Below the pieces are notes generated by a model. That model worked only from the letters and a program-made list of their open reading frames with translations, searched no databases and had not been told where the DNA came from. 64,000 bases of DNA, from assembly GCA_009761415.1 (NCBI GenBank), contig QUOL01000009.1:1-64000 (forward strand), read 5' to 3'. This DNA is from Sarcomyxa edulis (Eukaryota; Basidiomycota; Agaricomycetes; Agaricales; Mycenaceae). Below, piece after piece: positions 36,426 to 46,465 of this stretch; position 1 is the stretch's first letter, and each line of letters starts with the position of its first letter. A program made the position numbers and the translations under genes.

Positions 36426-39215
36426 TTATGAGATACCGGCGGGCATGATCTGGTATAAGTAGTGTAAGTGTGGATCTTCGTCGACGGCCTTCCTGATGCT
36501 TTTGCAGAACTCCATGAAGACCTGCTCGTCAGAAAAGACCTCTGGAATTGGGATTGACTTCGCCCCTGTCGCTGGACCAGCCTCTGGCAACATCTTAAGG
36601 CGCCTCCGTCGAATGGCTCCCTTTTCATTTTCTTGTTCCGCCGAGAATGTCCTCAACAACTCCAACAATGTCATAGCTATTTCCCACTCGTGTATCCACG
36701 AGTCCGTCGGGAAGTGTTCGGTCAAGTGTGCAAGGAAATAGGTCTTTTTTTCGGCGCAAGTAATATAGTCACCGGTTTGCCATCGTTTCAGCTGGTAGTT
36801 GACGATCTTTCCATCCCTGTATTGGAGAAAAACCCACACAAGGATCCAGATGAACCCTTCGTTGTCGTGTCGGTACTTCCGTTCGATCTCGCCCCTCCAG
36901 TATGCGTCGGTGAGCAAATCGATAGCCATGAAAGGGATCGTCCCCGTGCGCTCTACGCCTCTCTTGAGATATGTGGAAGTCTTGGCCAAGTCCCAATCAT
37001 TCAAAACTCCACGTTTATCGTCGTTTACCATCAGGTTGTCCACACTCGGGTCTCCGTGTTGGATCCCCTTCTTCCACAATGCATAATGACCTAAGAGCCT
37101 AGTGAGAAACATTACAAACGACTCCGAAAAAGAAAATGGACATACATTTGACACAATCAACCCACGCGCGAACAAAATCTTCGCCTTGGAGCGACGTGAT
37201 GCTTTCAAGATGAACGAAGACGGTGGCGCGTAGACTGCGCGTCGCAGAATCAGAACTGACGATCCCGAGCGCATCACGTATCGTTTTCGTAGAGTGGTTG
37301 AGTTCGGATGAGCATACGACAACAGGCAGATGCCCCTTGATATCCTCGTCTTCGGCATGCGTCGTGGCCTTCTCGATAATGCTCGCTTCACTCTCGCGCT
37401 CCTCATCAGGCCAGGATATCTTTACTACCAGCTTCGCAGGATACTTCTTGGAGTTCGAGGAAGCTGGCGTCGCGTCCAGGACCCAGGTTGCTCGCCCTCG
37501 TAAGGTATATCTACTGTTGGGGATACCGCCGAGGCCAACGGTGACATCAACTTCGATATTCTCCCTCTTTTTTTCCTTCTCCTTCTCCTTCTCCTTCTCC
37601 TTCGTTTCATCTTCAAATGACAACTTGAATTTCGAAGGCGCTTCGCCGTATGTACGGTCCTTAGAGATTAGTTCGCCCTTCCATTTTTCGTCGAGTTTGT
37701 TTAGTTTCCCTCTATGAGCGGCAACTGCGAGAGGATTGAGCTCTGGGATGATCCCCCAGTCTTCGAAGGTAAAACGCTGAAAAGCGAGGAGAAGGGCCAA
37801 GAATCGAGGAAGGTCTTGGAAAAAATCAATTCCGGAAGACTGTATGGCTCCCTGTCTGTCGTACCACCAGATCCAAACAACATGATCTAGGTAGAAAAAT
37901 ATCTAGAAATGATTTCTGATTATAGAAGAGAAGAAACACATACCAACTACCACAAGGTTTATGGCGTGAGAAACTCCCGGGGAACTGCACAACATTTCGG
38001 TGCCGTACAATGCACATTGCACCAACGGTGGCGGTTGGTTGCTATGTATGTCCTTGTCCTTCCTTGGTTGGCTGTGAGGAGCTGAATACTTGACGTTAGA
38101 AGTCATACTCAAACAGATGCGTCCAAAACCAACGAACCCGATGAGCCCGAAGGACTGTTGACTCGTGAGTTTGCTGAGCCTGCAGGACTGGTCGCGGGAT
38201 TTGGTGGAACTTTCCAAGGCGTGGCTGAACGTTTTCTCGGAGTGGTACTAGGCATACTCCGAACATCGCTGCAGGGCTCTATGCCAGGCTCCATGGGTGC
38301 AGGCGTATACTTATATGGACCCCGCGGAACTTTAGGACTTTGTTTTGCTGCTAAGAAAACTTTCACCTCCCATGCTAATAAAGCGTCAAACCATTCAAAA
38401 TTGTACCGAGGAGCCTGCGTTAGGTGTTTAATTATATTCGGTTCCTCGGAGACGCGCATGGCAGCCTTGTCAGATGTACCAACTATGTCGGGCTTGCGTT
38501 CAGATGGAAAATCGGTGTTATGGCTTCCCCACATTAACTTGTCGTTAGCGTGATAAACGATTCGAGGACCAGGGTTCGAAGGATCGTCGGGGTCAGGAAT
38601 GCCAGGGAGACCGTCCACCTGGATTTCTTCCAGTTGACCGTCGGCGGCCTGTAAGAGCGTGACCAACGGGTCATATCTCTTCCTTTCAGGACGCGCGTCA
38701 ATACTAGTCAAGCGCGTCAGAACTATTCGAGTCATTGAGTCTTTGAGTAAAACGATCAAGCTCACTATGATTTGAGCATAGTCTTCATATTTGGCCTCTC
38801 CGCATTGCATATAGGTATGATTGCCTGGAGACATTGATGCAATAGGGTATGACCAGAGACCGTTTCGTCATCTACGGGGGCTCGTTCTGCGATTCGACCG
38901 AAGAAATACTCCAAGAGCTTATCAAAATCGCACTGATCGTGCTTTGCGATGTCTCTCTCGATCCAGGGAGCAACGAAAGGGACCCTGAAAGTAAGAGGAG
39001 ACGTGTCAATTTAGTTTTATGCAACGGAAAGGTTCGTGTGTAACATACTCTATGCTGTCTTCAAACCCTCCAGATGATGCATGTGAGGAGGACATATTAT
39101 TCGACGGGGTAGTGCTCATTCCTAGTGACGCGAAATCAGGCGGAGGTAGTGTTAAAGGAATATCGACATTCTCTGTCACTGTTGGCAGCGGCGCGGGAAC
39201 TTTCTTGGGTGGCAT
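36426..39215 (-). CDS. FunK1-type protein kinase, full length, 828 aa
   Basis: Exons on the minus strand: 39215-39049, 38984-38854, 38782-38138, 38081-37944, 37886-37146 and 37090-36426, total 2,487 nt. FunK1 proteins are a large family of divergent protein kinases confined to multicellular fungi; substrates are unknown. The N-terminal half has the family marks ERKPDIVG, FEWFDALLAWEVKVF, QCALYGTEMLCSS and WIWWYDRQGAIQSSGIDF. The kinase part shows KLVVKISWP (ATP lysine, about 516), HGDPSVDNLM (catalytic Asp, about 621), LNDWDLA (DFG equivalent) and RTGTIPFMAIDLL. An acidic-basic run of KE dipeptides (about 455-468) comes from a TCCTTC microsatellite. All expected catalytic residues are present, unlike in the two shorter neighbours. 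An E-box lies 111 bases upstream. Confidence 0.85.
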
Positions 39216-39325
39216 TCTGATATGATAGATTTAAGTCGTGGTAAAGAGTGGGAGTGGCGGTCAGCCGAATCGGTGATGCCCATCAAATTCAAGGTCCGAC
39301 TAGAGTCCGACAAATCGACACGACG

Positions 39326-39331
39326 CACGTG
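39326..39331. promoter_or_regulatory. CACGTG upstream of the full-length FunK1 gene
   Basis: Lies 111 bases before the ATG at 39215, in a block (CAAATTCAAGGTCCGA ... CACGTGATG) shared with the other two FunK1 copies. Confidence 0.45.
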
Positions 39332-39637
39332 ATGCGACCTTTTCGCGTTCAAGACTTTCATTGGGAGGTACTTACTTGACTGATTTGCAATGCAGTCGAC
39401 ATATGACTATGAGTGTTAGCGATCACAAAACAACGTCCCAAAACACGGGTGCATCACCTTAGTATATCTTACTCGGCCACTTGTCGGCTACGGAAAAGTT
39501 GGACTTGGGTTGAACACCGTGACATTATACACTTTCTCATCTAAAGAAGCTAATATTGCGCAATGCGACAAAATATGTAAGTCAGCGCGAGGGTGCACAG
39601 GTCGCAAGCTAGTAAACAAGGAGTTCGAGGTAATCAA

Positions 39638-40879
39638 CTAGATACCGGCCGGCATGATCTCGTATAGGTACCGTAACGCTAACTGCGGTCTTTCGTCGAC
39701 GATATTCTTGATGCTTTTGAAAAACTGCGTAAAGACCTCCTCGTCAGTCAGAACCTCTGGACTTGGATTCGACTTTGCCCCTGTCGTTGAACCAACATCT
39801 GCCGAATTACGAGCGGCTTCTAGGTGCCTCCACATAGAGGCTTCCTTTACACTCTGAATTTCTGTTAAGAATGTGTTCAACAATTTCAACAATGCGATGG
39901 CTATTGCCCACTCCGTTTTCCACGAATCCGTCGGCAAGAAGTCGGGGAATCTTGCAAGGAAATAGGTCTTTTTGACCGCGCAAGTAATATAGTCACCGGT
40001 TTGCCATCGTTTCAGCTGGTAGTTGACGATCTTTCCATCCTTGTACTGGAGGAAAACCCACACAAGAATCCAGATGAACCCTTCGATGTCGTGCCGGTAC
40101 CTCCGTTCGATGTTGCCGCTCCGGTGTGTGTTGGAGAGCAAATCTACAGCCATGAAAGGGATTGTGCCCGGACGCTCTACGCCTTTCTTGAGGTGATCGA
40201 CAGTAGTAGGCAAGTCCCAATCAGTCAAGACTGCGCGTTTATGGGCGTCTACCATCAGGTTGTCCAAACTCGGGTGTACAGGATGGATTTCGTTCTTCCA
40301 TAACACGCGATGACCTAAAAGCCTAAGTAGTAGGAAACATGACAACCGACTTTGTCAAATGAAACCAACATACATTTGACAGAGTCGACCCAAGCGAGAA
40401 CAAAATCTTTGCCTTGGAGCGACGTGATAGGATCGGGACGAACGAAGACGATGGCGCGTAGATTGCGCGTCGCAAAACCAGCAACCTGGTGGAATTTGGA
40501 TGAACATACGAGAGTAGGGAGACGGTCTTTGATATCATCGTCTTCGGCATGCGTCACGGCCTGCCCAGTATTCCTGGATTGACTAGGGGGAGGGTTATCC
40601 AAAGGCTCACCGCAGCCGCACTGATCGTGTTCTGCGATGTCTTTTTCGATCCAGGGAGAAACGTCGAGAGCCCTACAAGTAGAAGGGAACGTTTCAGTAG
40701 ATTTTCCTACACCGGAAAGGTTCGAGTCTAACATACCGTACCCTGTCTTGAATTGAATCTCCAGCATGCGAGGAACACATATTATTCGACGGGCTTGCCA
40801 TATTCGAAGGATAATGAGGACCTAGTGTTCCAGAAATATCGACATTCTCAGTCACTGGTGACATCGCGAAATCTGGCAT
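39638..40879 (-). CDS. Shortened FunK1-like kinase paralogue, 372 aa, catalytic motif lost
   Basis: Exons on the minus strand: 40879-40737, 40672-40374 and 40314-39638, total 1,119 nt, open throughout. It has the same structure as the copy at 33012: N-terminal tag (VTENVDISG, PWIEKDIAEHDQC) joined to the AVTHAEDDDIKDRLP segment, with the ATP-binding half deleted. The catalytic HGD is replaced by PVH (EIHPVHPSLDNLM); LTDWDLP remains. The 3' flank (GCTAATATTGCGCAATGC) also matches the flank of the 33012 copy, so the two are duplicates of one shortened ancestor. The different replacement residues show that the lost motif has since diverged. Function is unknown; it is likely non-catalytic. Confidence 0.75.
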
Positions 40880-40975
40880 CCCGTACAAGGGGGAAAGGTA
40901 TAGGTTGTGGTTGCGGCCAAGGTGGCGAACACGTCCAAAAATTCAAGGTCCGATCAACAAGCTTGAGACGCGGAG

Positions 40976-40981
40976 CACGTG
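40976..40981. promoter_or_regulatory. CACGTG upstream of the third FunK1 copy
   Basis: Lies 97 bases before the ATG at 40879, within a segment (AACACGTCC ... GGTCCGATCAA ... GCACGTGATATT) almost identical to that upstream of the 33012 copy. Confidence 0.45.
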
Positions 40982-41389
40982 ATATTGAGCAGGAAAATAC
41001 TTAGATTCCTTCTTGGAGGGTGCATCTTTGGTCCGTCAGTCATGTCTGTTTTTCCTATTTCTTATCTTATTCAATACGTGCATCTGGTACTTAGGCACTG
41101 ATACTTAGCTTTAGGTTTTAGCTCGGAAGCACCAATCGAAAAGTGCGACACAGTAGGTTCAGAACCATTTGCATCCTGTCTCCGCCGCGCTGTACCCTGT
41201 ACCCTGCCAAGTTCTCCAGAAGACGCTTCGAGGACACGAAGGCTTCGAAAGAGCCTCCTGACCAGCATCATGATGGCCACTGAGTACCAAACTGAGGTCT
41301 ATCTCGTGGACACGTTGCGTCACATCATCCTTCCTCCTGTCGAGTCATTCTTATCCATATTCACTATCACTATCACACACGAGCGCCCA

Positions 41390-42330
41390 CTAAGTAATGC
41401 TTCACTTCTCGCGCGTCTCCCTCCCTCACCCACATTCGAAAGCCCATAGGACCACCAACACTAATTTCAGCATTCATGACATACGCGCGGCTATCATCCT
41501 TCCCTCCTCCTATCGATTCTTTTTTATCAACATTCACTCTCGCGAGCGCCTACTGACACCACTTCTTCACTTCTCTTCACACGCGTCTTTCTCACTCACA
41601 TTCGAAAGCCCACAGGACCGCTAAGATCAGCTTGACATACGCGCGGCTATCTGTCTCATTACTGCCTCCGGGGAGGCGTATCAGTTTTTAATCGGATTTG
41701 AGGACCAGGACCAGGATATCCCGCCTGAAATGAAGCTTCGTCAGTACTAGTGGGGACAACGTGGAAAATACAATCGTAAGTACCCACCACTTCTTCACTT
41801 CACTTCTCGCGCGTCTCCCTTCCCCACCCACATTCGAAAGCCCATAGGACCACTAACACCAATTTCAGCATGCATGACATACGCGCGGCTATCTCATTAC
41901 CGATCACATCCATTCTCAAAGGTGGCGTATCACTATCATCCATCTATCTATCGGATAAATCTGAGGACCAGGACCAGGATATCCCGCCGAAATGAAGCTT
42001 CGTCAGTGGAAAAAGAGTGGAAAGTATCGGGTACGGGGAAACTCCTCTGACCTGACTATAGACACTATTACTCGAAAGCCCATAGGACCGCTATATTCGG
42101 CTTGACGGTCACGTACGCGCGGCTATTTGCTATTTTTTTCGATCATCACACCCTCATTCATTAATATTATCCATTCTATCGATCTAGGTCGGCGTATCAT
42201 CCAGGCATCCCCGAACTTCAATCCTATCCTAGGATAGCCCATTCACCAGTGGAAACAAAGTGGAAACTGGAAACTGGCCAAGAAAGAGCTCACTGGCAGC
42301 TGACTAGACACGATGGGGACCATTCTCATC
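41390..42330 (+). repeat. Four tandem copies of the vWA upstream module
   Basis: CGAAAGCCCA(T/C)AGGACC starts at 41437, 41603, 41834 and 42073; each is followed 30-45 bases later by TACGCGCGGCTAT. Units are 166-239 bases apart. Sequence between units is also related: a GGCGTATCA word, a GGACCAGGATA word, and GAAATGAAGCTTCG...GTGGAAA. Related modules occur at 34858, 44374, 44550 and 44746, and inverted at about 50338-50377. Confidence 0.85.
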
Positions 42331-42578
42331 ATACCTTCATTATCTATTCTCTAGGTTATCGAACTTCAATCCTAGGATAGCTCATTCGAAATGAATCTTC
42401 GCTGGTGGAAACAAAGTGGAAGTGCCACTGACCAAGAACGACCTCACTGGCAGCTGACCACCAGACCAGATCAGAACACGATGGTGACGGTGACGGTGAC
42501 AATTCTCTTCGGTTTGGTAGCCAGTGATACCGAAACCGAAGGAAGGACGGCCGGCTGGGTATGGGGTATAGGTCACGG

Positions 42579-42584
42579 TATAAA
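42579..42584 (+). promoter_or_regulatory. TATA box of the vWA gene
   Basis: GGTATAAAGG, 260 bases before the first recognisable coding exon and about 140 before a conserved GTACGT intron start. Paralogous loci have the same element at 35188 and 45001. Confidence 0.55.
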
Positions 42585-42841
42585 GGCCGCGCGAGGGAAG
42601 GGAAGGAATCAGATCTACCAGACCCTTCTCCAGTCTCTCTTTCTCCTTCGAACGAAGAAATTACCGATACACCCTTCGATAACCTTCTTGATTCTTGAAC
42701 GATACTTCTACAATACAAGTACGTCCGCTGCATCACTCCCTCTGCTTTCGGGGACTCACTGACATGCTTACCCCACATCACCCTTTCTTCATGCTTCCTC
42801 GTCCCTCCCCCTCCTTCCTCGCCGCTCCTCCCTCATCGTAG

Positions 42842-43913
42842 TGTCTACTGGGCTAGACGACCTGGACGAAGGCGTCCTCCAACAACTCGCAGACTACGAT
42901 CTGTATATCATCGTAGACGACTCGGCTGCGCAGAAGGATTATTGGTCTGATGTGAGTCCGTCTTAGTCCTGGTATTTGTAGTGCTCGAAATGCTTGAGTG
43001 GTTCTCGGAGCTCTTGATCGCACTTCCCGAACTACTACTCCCCGTTCCCAACTACCACTACTCCTCCCCTTTCCCAACTACTCGAACGAACAGCACTAAC
43101 CAAACACACACATGCATCCAACAGACAACCCGCATCCTCTCCGAACTAGTCAAACGCGCCATCAAATACGACGACGACGGCGTCGATATTTGTTTTTTGA
43201 GTGATCACGCTAACCCTGGGGTTACTCGGAAAGTACTCGTAAGTATCGAACCGTCTCCTCAGTGCGCACTGCGTCTCTTACAAAATCAAAACATTTCCGT
43301 TTCGCGTCTCTAACAAACTCAAAATGTTAATGTTAACGTTTCCTGTGTTCACACTGACAGAGCGACGACGACATCGACGACCTCATCGCCGAAAAACAAC
43401 CAGCGCTCACACTCCGCCACAGCCCGACCGCCAAAGTCCTCGAATCGCTCATCCTCAAATACAAATCCACCCTCACCAGTGCTTCATCATCATCAAACGT
43501 CAAACCTAGGAGTTTTATGGTTTTGAGCGCCGGCACCGCCACAGACGACCTCCCCCGCCTAATCTCCAAAACCGCTAAATGGCTCGACGCCGGCGATTAC
43601 CCCAGCACCCAGCTAGGGATCCAGTTTGTGCAGATCGGTGGGAAGCCGAGTGTGACGAGGGAGTTGAAGGCGCTTGATGATGCGCTTGCGGTGCAGAGGG
43701 ATTGTCGGGTGAGTATCGTATCGTGTCGTCCGTCTGTTTCTGTCATTGAGACAGAATCGGGGATTTGTGGACATGTGCTGATGAATGGATGGGGGTGTTG
43801 CGCGGTGACAGGATATCGTGGATACGACGATATGCGGATCTGGGAATCTCTCGAATAAGGTTGTTTTGAAGGCGTTTCTTGGTGCGATTAATGGGCTGTG
43901 GGATAGGAAGTGA
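42842..43913 (+). CDS. Small vWA-domain protein, MIDAS altered, start codon not found
   Basis: Recognisable exons 42842-42951, 43125-43238, 43361-43708 and 43812-43913. The protein has a single von Willebrand factor A fold of the fungal cytosolic type: YDLYIIVDDSAAQKDYW (strand 1 and MIDAS), IKYDDDGVDICFLSD, RSFMVLSAGTATDDLP (strand 4), QLGIQFVQIGG, a DIVDTT motif and a C-terminal LKAFLGAINGLW. The MIDAS motif DxSxS reads DDSAA, so the last Ser ligand is lost. At 45099 a short exon with the ATG precedes the matching intron; here the stretch between the TATA box and GTACGT has no ATG. The gene may therefore be dead or may start elsewhere. Four upstream modules precede it. Confidence 0.68.
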
Positions 43914-45098
43914 AAGTGAAAGAAAGGGATGTGTTCGACTTACGAGATACCAGCGGCCTGGGTGACGAGTTGAAATGTACTAATACTGATATGCAGTAGT
44001 GTCTATGCAATTACCGTCGGTTGTTCTGTGTGGACCCTTTTAGCAACTCCCGGAACTCATCGGAGCTTATGGTCTCGCTCTAGGTCTAGGGACGAGCGAC
44101 GGCAGCTGTTGCGACCTGGCGATGAGGGTGTCTTTATCTTCAATTCTAACGCCTGATTTCAAGGGAAGCGCATAGGAAGCGATAGTCGATACACGGAAGG
44201 TAATAGTCGGCACTGGAGACAATGTTTCGCACGGTGGTTCTCTCGCCTGTATATAGTAAGTGGTCATAATCAGCAGCTTCTCAGACTATAAGACTGTCGA
44301 AACACTTATCCATGTATACTATCACGAGCGCCCATTTACTTCTCCACTTCGCGCGCGTCTCCCTCACCCACATTCGAAAGCCCATAGGACCACTCATTTC
44401 AGCACGACATACGCGCGGCTATCTGCCTCACATCCATTCTCAAGGGTGGCGTATCAGTTATCTATCGGATTTGAGGACCAGGATAGCCCCCCAGAAATGA
44501 AGCTTCGCCAGTGGAAAGTGTCGGGTAAACTCCTCTGACTATAGACACTCGAAAGCCCATAGGACCGCTAAATTCAGCTTGACATACGCGCGGCTATTGG
44601 GATCATCACACCCTCTTTTTCCATTCTCTAGGTCAGCGTATCAGGGTTCGAACTTCAAGTCTAGGACAGCACATTCTAAAATGAAGTTTCGCTAGTGGAA
44701 ACAAAGTCGAAAGCAGCGGGGACCGAGCTCGGCTGACCAGCCATTCGAAAGCCCATAGGACCGTTAAATTCAGCATAACATACGCGCGGCTATCCGAATC
44801 ATCACGTCCTCATGGTTCATCCTCCAGGTTGGCGTATCAGTTATCGAGCTTGAACACCAAGATAGCTCGTTATGAATGAAGTTTTTGCCGGTGGAAACAA
44901 GGTGGAAAATGTAGGGGAACGAGCCCAGCTGACCAGACACGATGGTGAACACTCCCTTGGGTGGTAATTGATACCGAAGGACGTTCAGCAGGGTTTATCG
45001 TATAAAGGGTGAGAGAGTGAAGGGGTCAGGCCAGACCTTCCTCAGGCTCTTCCTCAAAGACATTACCGAGAAACAACATCCTCTGACAATATTCAAAC
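43914..45098 (+). promoter_or_regulatory. Spacer with three vWA upstream modules and a TATA box
   Basis: Modules start at 44374, 44550 and 44746 (ends 44422, 44597 and 44793). TATAAA is at 45001-45006, about 100 bases before the ATG at 45099. No gene seen; the open frames are short. Confidence 0.7.
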
Positions 45099-46040
45099 AT
45101 GCCAGACAACACTCCTGAATGTACGTCGATTGTCTTGGGTGGTTCTCTACGGCGGGGCGTTGGTACTAACTTCATATTTGTCGGACCAGATTCTGAGAAG
45201 AAATTCAAAGGTCTTCTAGGTGAACTCAAGAACTACGATATATACATAATAGTGGACGATTCGACGTCCTCGAAAGATTATTGGCCCAAGGTAAGTCCTC
45301 CTAATTTGTGGATTCGTGGACAGTTTCGAAATGTCTATCTTGATAGTTGAAAGACGCACTTTACGATCTAACTGAATTCGCCTTCGAATACGACACGGAC
45401 GGCCTCGACATTTGTTTCCTCAGCGAGGCGGGTAAGACTCACAACGTAAAGGTAAAAATACTACCACCTTCTCAATGCGCACCGCTCTTCTCTTACAAAA
45501 CTTGTTGTTATTTTCCTAGACCAGTCGCGGTATCACTACTCTCTTGAAACATAGAGGGCCCACATTTGGGAGGCGTCCAATGGCAGACGTTCTTGAAAAG
45601 CTCATCTCCAAATACCGATCCGCTCTTGAAGACAAATCAAAAGTGGTGAAGCGTAGGAGTTTTATGGTTCTAAGCGCCGGAGCTCCCACCGACAGCCCAG
45701 AAGAATTGATCTCGGACACCGTAAAGTGGCTTGCTAAACACAACTACCCATTTGGACAACTCGGACTCCAGTTCGTTCAAATTGGAAATGATGCCAGTGC
45801 CAGGAACGCGTTCAGAAAACTCGACAATCTACTCAAAGGAAATCCCCGTGTATCGTCTATTTCTATCTAAAAGCATAGTGTTGCATGCTGATTCACCCTG
45901 TCGCATAGGATTTCGTGGATACGACGTTATACACAATCGAATACTCTGAAGATTCTGATGAAAAAAAGGCATCAAAGCGAGTATTGCTGAAAGCGTTTCT
46001 CGGTGGAATCAATCGTAAATGGGATAAATATGACGATTAA
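45099..46040 (+). CDS. Small vWA-domain protein, 229 aa
   Basis: Exons 45099-45120, 45190-45290, 45347-45451, 45520-45849 and 45909-46040 total 690 nt. The fold is the same as in its neighbour: YDIYIIVDDSTSSKDYW with a complete DxSxS MIDAS (DDSTS), FEYDTDGLDICFLSE, RSFMVLSAGAPTDSPEEL, QLGLQFVQIGND, DFVDTT and LKAFLGGINRKW. vWA domains of this type bind a metal through the MIDAS and mediate protein contacts; the partner is unknown. The first intron could be read through without a stop, but the paralogues conserve the GTACGTCGATT donor, so the spliced form is preferred. Three upstream modules and a TATA box precede the gene. Confidence 0.8.
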
Positions 46041-46465
46041 AAAAGCAAGTGAAAGGAAGGTGTTCTACTTACGGAATCGCAGCTTCGGGAGCAAATGTAA
46101 ATGTACTAGTATCCAGTAGTTTGTATACAATGGCCATCGCTTTTCCAGTAGCGTTGGGAAGTTGAAGTCCAAGGCGACCTAAGTATACGAATTTTCTGGC
46201 AATAGAAGGAAGCGGATGTTATTTGACTGAACTGAACTGGCTCGCTAAGTTGCGAGTCGATCGATAGCCGAGCCGATGTCACTCCTTCCCCTTTCATTTC
46301 TAACTTTTTCGTTCAGTCGAGTGCGTAAGTTCTATAATTCAATCGCATCTTCTGTCCTGTAGTATCGTACGTCCTCACTCTCTCCATCCACGCATCATCT
46401 CACTCCCCTCCACTCCAGAATCCATAACCCCCCATCAACCCCTTCCCTACCCTCAAAACCACGAC
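46041..46465. other. Intergenic region upstream of BRF1
   Basis: No repeat module or clear TATA box; C/T-rich just before the ATG, as is common for fungal housekeeping genes. Confidence 0.45.

Noticed and set aside
38138..38834. Frameshift in the full-length FunK1 gene near 38780-38860
   Set aside because: An intron from 38853 to 38783 (GTCATA donor, GAAG acceptor) restores frame, and all six exons then sum to whole codons.
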